Positions 60,792 to 64,000 of a stretch of 64,000 nucleotides of DNA are shown piece by piece. Numbering within the stretch: position 1 is the stretch's first letter; every line of letters begins with the position of its first letter. The stretch spans positions 1 through 64,000 of the forward strand of contig CAZUFB010000001.1 in assembly GCA_964619775.1 (NCBI GenBank). The letters are read 5' to 3'. Source of the stretch: CAZUFB01 sp964619775 (GTDB taxonomy: Bacteria; Actinomycetota; Coriobacteriia; Coriobacteriales; UMGS124). The notes beneath the pieces are model-generated. The model saw only the letters and a program-made list of their open reading frames with translations. It was not told where the DNA came from and ran no database searches. Made by a program: the position numbers and the translations under genes.

Positions 60792-62339
60792 ATGCCGAAC
60801 AACGAGAAGAAGGGGTCCCGCAGCGCCGCCGCCGCGTGGGCCGAAACGACGAGCGGCGGCCGCAGGACGCGCGGCAAGGACGCCAAGCAGCCGAAGCGCC
60901 GCAGACAGAGGAAGGGCAGGAGGTACCTGCCGGCGGAGGTGCGCCGCTACCGGGGCACGCTGGTGGTGCTGCTGGTCATCTTGGCGGTGTGCGCCGTCGG
61001 CTTCTGGCCGCTCGACCAGAAGATCACCCAGGGCCTCGACATCCAGGGCGGCGTCTCGGTGACGATGACGGCGAGCAAGTCCGACGGCAGCGCCGTGACG
61101 CAGGACGACCTCGCCTCGGCGGTGGCCGTCGTCACGAGCCGCGTCAACGCCCTGGGCGCCAGCGAGGCGACGGTCCAGAGCCAGGGGTCCGACCAGATCC
61201 TCATCCAGATCCCCGGCGCCACCGACGCCCAGCAGGTCATCGACACGGTGGGCGCCACGGGCACTCTCGAGTTCGTCGACCTCAACGACATCGCCGACCA
61301 GGACGCCCGTGCGCGCATCCTCAACGGCGAGACGGGGGTCGAGCTCGAGGCGGGCACCTACACTGCGTTCATGACCGGCGAGCAGATCGAGAGCGTCACT
61401 ATCAGCCAGCAGTCGCAAAGCAGCGCCTACTACGCGGTGAACCTGCACCTCAACAGCGAAGGCACTGCCGCTTTCGCCGAGGTCACGAGCGTTCTTGCCC
61501 CCACCAACGGACAGATAGCCATCGTGCTCGACGGCGTGGTGCAGTCGGCCCCCTCCGTGCAGTCGGCCATCACCGACGGCGAGGTCTCCATCACGGGCTA
61601 CTACACGCTCGAGGACGCCCAGTCGCTGCGCACGGTGCTCGAGTCGGGCGCGCTGCCCGTGACGCTCGAGTACTCCGAGTCGAGCTACGTCGGCCCCACG
61701 CTGGGCCAGGACTCGCTCTTCCAGGGTTTGGTCGCGGTCGTGGTGGGTTTTGCGGTCATCCTCGCGTACCTGCTGTTCTTCTACCGCGGCCTTGGTCTCA
61801 TCACGGCCGGCGCGCTTGTGGTGTTCGGCATCGTCTACCTGGGTCTGTGCGCCCTGCTGTCATCGGCGGGGCTGTTCGCGCTGTCGCTGCCGGGGTTGGC
61901 GGGCGTCGTGCTCACCATCGGCATGGCGGCCGACTCGTCCATCCTGGTGCTCGAGCGCTTCCGCGAGGAGCTGCGCAGCGGCACGGGCGTGGCGCAGGCT
62001 TCGGTCAGCGGCTCCAAGCACGGCATCGGCACCGCGATCGACGCGGGCGTCGTCTCGCTCATCTCGGCCGTCGGCCTGTTCGCGATCTCCACCGGCTCGG
62101 TGCGCGGCTTTGCCCTGACGCTGGGCATGGGCGTGCTGTGCTCGTTCTTCACGCTGCTGTGCTTCACTTCGCCGGCGCTGCGCCTGCTCGGCCGGAAGGC
62201 CATCGACGCGCACCCCGGATTCTGGGGCGTACGCGGGGACATCGAGGAGGGCCGCCGGGGCACGCGCCCCGGCGCGGGCAAGGACGCGGCGTTGCCTTCG
62301 GCCGCGCCGGCCGTGAAGGGGGGTGGTCTCGATGCGTAG
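60792..62339 (+). CDS. secD: Protein translocase subunit SecD
   Basis: A 515-residue proton-driven auxiliary subunit of the Sec translocon. A basic N-terminus (about 1-50) precedes TM1 (about 55-72). The periplasmic P1 region holds LDIQGGVSVTM. TM2-6 occupy about 315-480 with the SecD signature GMAADSSILVLERFREEL. The ATG at 60792 follows GAAGG. No yajC lies upstream. It overlaps secF by 8 bases. Confidence 0.95.
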   Translation: MPNNEKKGSRSAAAAWAETTSGGRRTRGKDAKQPKRRRQRKGRRYLPAEVRRYRGTLVVLLVILAVCAVGFWPLDQKITQGLDIQGGVSVTMTASKSDGSAVTQDDLASAVAVVTSRVNALGASEATVQSQGSDQILIQIPGATDAQQVIDTVGATGTLEFVDLNDIADQDARARILNGETGVELEAGTYTAFMTGEQIESVTISQQSQSSAYYAVNLHLNSEGTAAFAEVTSVLAPTNGQIAIVLDGVVQSAPSVQSAITDGEVSITGYYTLEDAQSLRTVLESGALPVTLEYSESSYVGPTLGQDSLFQGLVAVVVGFAVILAYLLFFYRGLGLITAGALVVFGIVYLGLCALLSSAGLFALSLPGLAGVVLTIGMAADSSILVLERFREELRSGTGVAQASVSGSKHGIGTAIDAGVVSLISAVGLFAISTGSVRGFALTLGMGVLCSFFTLLCFTSPALRLLGRKAIDAHPGFWGVRGDIEEGRRGTRPGAGKDAALPSAAPAVKGGGLDA

Positions 62340-63399
62340 CCACTTCCGCCGCGAGATCCAGTTCGTGAAGCACCGCAACGTCCTGTTCGCCATCTCGGCC
62401 GTGCTTGTCGTGGCCGCCCTCGCAGGCCTGCTCGTGCGCGGCCTCAACTTCGGCATCGACTTCCTCGGCGGCACGCAGATCACTTTCAACGACACCGGCG
62501 AAATCTCGATCTCCGAGATGCGCGAGGCCTTCTCCGACGCCGGCGTGAGCGACGCCGTCATCCAGACAACGACGACCAACGACGTGGCCGGTTTCATGGT
62601 GCGCACCTCCGAGACCGACCCGTCGCAGGCCAACGTCGTGGCCGGTGAGGTGGCCTCCGCGCTTGGCCTGGCCGACGACTCCTACAGTGTGCGCACCATC
62701 GGCCCCAACTGGGGAAGCAACGTGACCCGCTCGATGGCCGTCGCGTTCGTCGTGGTCATCGCGCTCATCGTGCTGTTCGTCTCCATCCGCTACGAGTTCA
62801 AGATGGCGCTCATGGGCGTGCTGTCGCTCGTGCAGGTGCTCGTCATCGTCGCGGGCATCTACGCCTGGACGCAGTTCGAGGTCACCCCCAACGTCGTCGC
62901 GGCGCTGCTCACCATCATGGGCTACTGCCTCTACGACACCGTGGTGGTGTTCAACCGCGTCAACGAGAACATCCGCACGCTCAAAGACGGCGTGCACCGC
63001 ACCGCGCTGCAGATTACCAACTGGTCGGAGAACCAGGTCATCGTGCGCTCCATCAACACGGCGCTCACGAGCGTGGTCCCGGTTTTGGCGATGCTCGTCT
63101 TCGGCGGGGAGACGCTCAAGAGCTTCGCGTTTGCAATGGTCGTGGGCCTGGTGCTGGGCGCCTACTCGTCCATCGCCTTGGCTGCCCCGGCCTATGCGCT
63201 GTGGAAGGGCCGCGAGCCGCAATGGCGCGACGCCGAGGCCAAATACGGCGAGAAGGCCGCCCTCAAGGCGGCGGCCGAGTCCTCCGCGCACGCCGCCCCG
63301 GCCAAAGGGGCTCCGACCTCCGGCCAGTCCGACGCGTCCGGCCAGCAGGGGCAGCGCGGGCAGAAGCCCAAGTCCAAGAAGAAGAACAGGGTCGTGTAA
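62332..63399 (+). CDS. secF: Protein translocase subunit SecF
   Basis: A 355-residue partner of SecD. LNFGIDFLGGTQITF follows TM1, TM2-6 include SIRYEFKMA, the SecF signature YDTVVVFNRVNENIR and GGETLKSFAFAM. The C-terminal 65 residues are a Lys/Ser/Gly-rich tail. The ATG at 62332 has AAGGGG inside the end of secD. Its TAA overlaps the ATG of recJ. Confidence 0.95.
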   Translation: MRSHFRREIQFVKHRNVLFAISAVLVVAALAGLLVRGLNFGIDFLGGTQITFNDTGEISISEMREAFSDAGVSDAVIQTTTTNDVAGFMVRTSETDPSQANVVAGEVASALGLADDSYSVRTIGPNWGSNVTRSMAVAFVVVIALIVLFVSIRYEFKMALMGVLSLVQVLVIVAGIYAWTQFEVTPNVVAALLTIMGYCLYDTVVVFNRVNENIRTLKDGVHRTALQITNWSENQVIVRSINTALTSVVPVLAMLVFGGETLKSFAFAMVVGLVLGAYSSIALAAPAYALWKGREPQWRDAEAKYGEKAALKAAAESSAHAAPAKGAPTSGQSDASGQQGQRGQKPKSKKKNRVV

Positions 63400-64000
63400 T
63401 GGCGTCTCTTTCGCGCAGCAAGCGCTGGGAACTCATACCCTACGACCCGCAGGCGGCCGAGTGCATCGAGGCCGCCTGCGGGGTGACCCCGCTCGTGGCC
63501 CGCATCATGGCGGGCCGCGGCATATCCGAGGCGGAGGAGGCGCGGACCTTCCTCACGCCGTCGCTCGACCGCGACTGGGAGGACCCGCTGCTCATCCCCG
63601 GGCTTTCCGAGGTGGTCGACCGCCTTGAGCGCGCCGTCTCCTCCGGCGAGGACGTGGCCGTCTTCGGCGACTTCGACGTCGACGGCATCAGCGCCACCTG
63701 CCTGCTCACGAGCGCCCTGCGCGAGCTGGGGGCCTCGGTCACCCCGTTCATCCCGCGGCGTTTCGACGAGGGCTACGGCCTGTCGGCTGCGGCGGTCGAA
63801 CGCCTGCTCGAGCTGGTGCGCCCCGGCCTCATCGTGACGGTCGACACGGGCATCGCCGCCGCCGAGGAGGTCGCCGCGCTGCTCGAGGCCGGCATCGACG
63901 TCGCCGTCACCGACCACCACGAGCCGGGCGACCTGGTGCCGCGGGGTGTGCCGGTATGCGACCCCAAGCTCGACCCGGCGTGCCCCTCGCGCGAGCTGGC
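63399..64000 (+). CDS. recJ: Single-stranded-DNA exonuclease RecJ (5' part)
   Basis: The first 200 residues, cut by the right edge. GDFDVDGISAT (DHH motif I, near 95-105), TVDTGIAA, and VTDHHEPGD (DHH, near 175) are the metal-binding motifs of RecJ. The TAATG overlap with secF indicates coupling; secDF-recJ is a common order in Gram-positive bacteria. Confidence 0.93.
   Translation, partial: MASLSRSKRWELIPYDPQAAECIEAACGVTPLVARIMAGRGISEAEEARTFLTPSLDRDWEDPLLIPGLSEVVDRLERAVSSGEDVAVFGDFDVDGISATCLLTSALRELGASVTPFIPRRFDEGYGLSAAAVERLLELVRPGLIVTVDTGIAAAEEVAALLEAGIDVAVTDHHEPGDLVPRGVPVCDPKLDPACPSREL

Overview
The window is about 64 kb of very GC-rich DNA from a bacterial chromosome. Strong GC preference at third codon positions, GTG starts, the Tat-exported flavoprotein reductase and the membrane-anchored LuxR regulator point to the actinobacterial class Coriobacteriia, most likely the Eggerthellales (inference; there is no rRNA or other taxonomic marker). 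I see no phage, transposase, CRISPR array, tRNA or rRNA. Coding density is high, and several operons are joined by ATGA or TAATG start/stop overlaps.

Layout. 1-16.5 kb: a secreted CAP-like/Ig-like protein cut by the left edge, type III glutamine synthetase, DNA polymerase I, an EamA exporter, a YgjP-type metallopeptidase, a universal stress protein, UppP, a SWIM-SNF2 ATPase and a GntR-ABC transporter operon. 16.8-26 kb: PcrA helicase, an alpha/beta hydrolase, an alkylguanine-DNA methyltransferase, a manganese pyrophosphatase, and a divergent pair made of a multi-spanning LuxR regulator and a Tat flavoprotein. 26-33 kb: a radical-SAM-like protein lacking most of its cluster cysteines, QueH, a LytTR signalling locus whose histidine-kinase functions are split over three membrane proteins, and QueA.

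33-42.6 kb holds the complete shikimate pathway plus both prephenate branches in one co-directional cluster: aroF-tyrA-aroB/aroA-aroC-pheA-aroE/aroK-aroQ. Two of these genes are fusions. A 597-base leader with a small ORF and long-range base pairing precedes the cluster. 42.7-64 kb: a MoxR-DUF58-transglutaminase operon on the minus strand, pyrE, ilvE, a capsule-type Wzz/BY-kinase pair with its PHP phosphatase further on, DUF1846, a second stress protein, a cytoplasmic S10 carboxypeptidase, a U32 protein divergent from tgt, then secD-secF-recJ running off the right edge.

The genes connect in several ways. QueH, QueA and Tgt are three steps of tRNA queuosine synthesis. Prephenate made by the aromatic cluster is the known hydroxyl source for RNA-modifying U32 enzymes of the type encoded at 56.5-59 kb. 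The most unusual items are the split kinase locus (28.2-31.8 kb), with a nearly perfectly conserved 143-bp segment around the phospho-acceptor histidine of its two paralogues; the AroB-AroA fusion; the cluster-less HemW-like protein; and an intergenic repeat of about 80 bp present in four copies.
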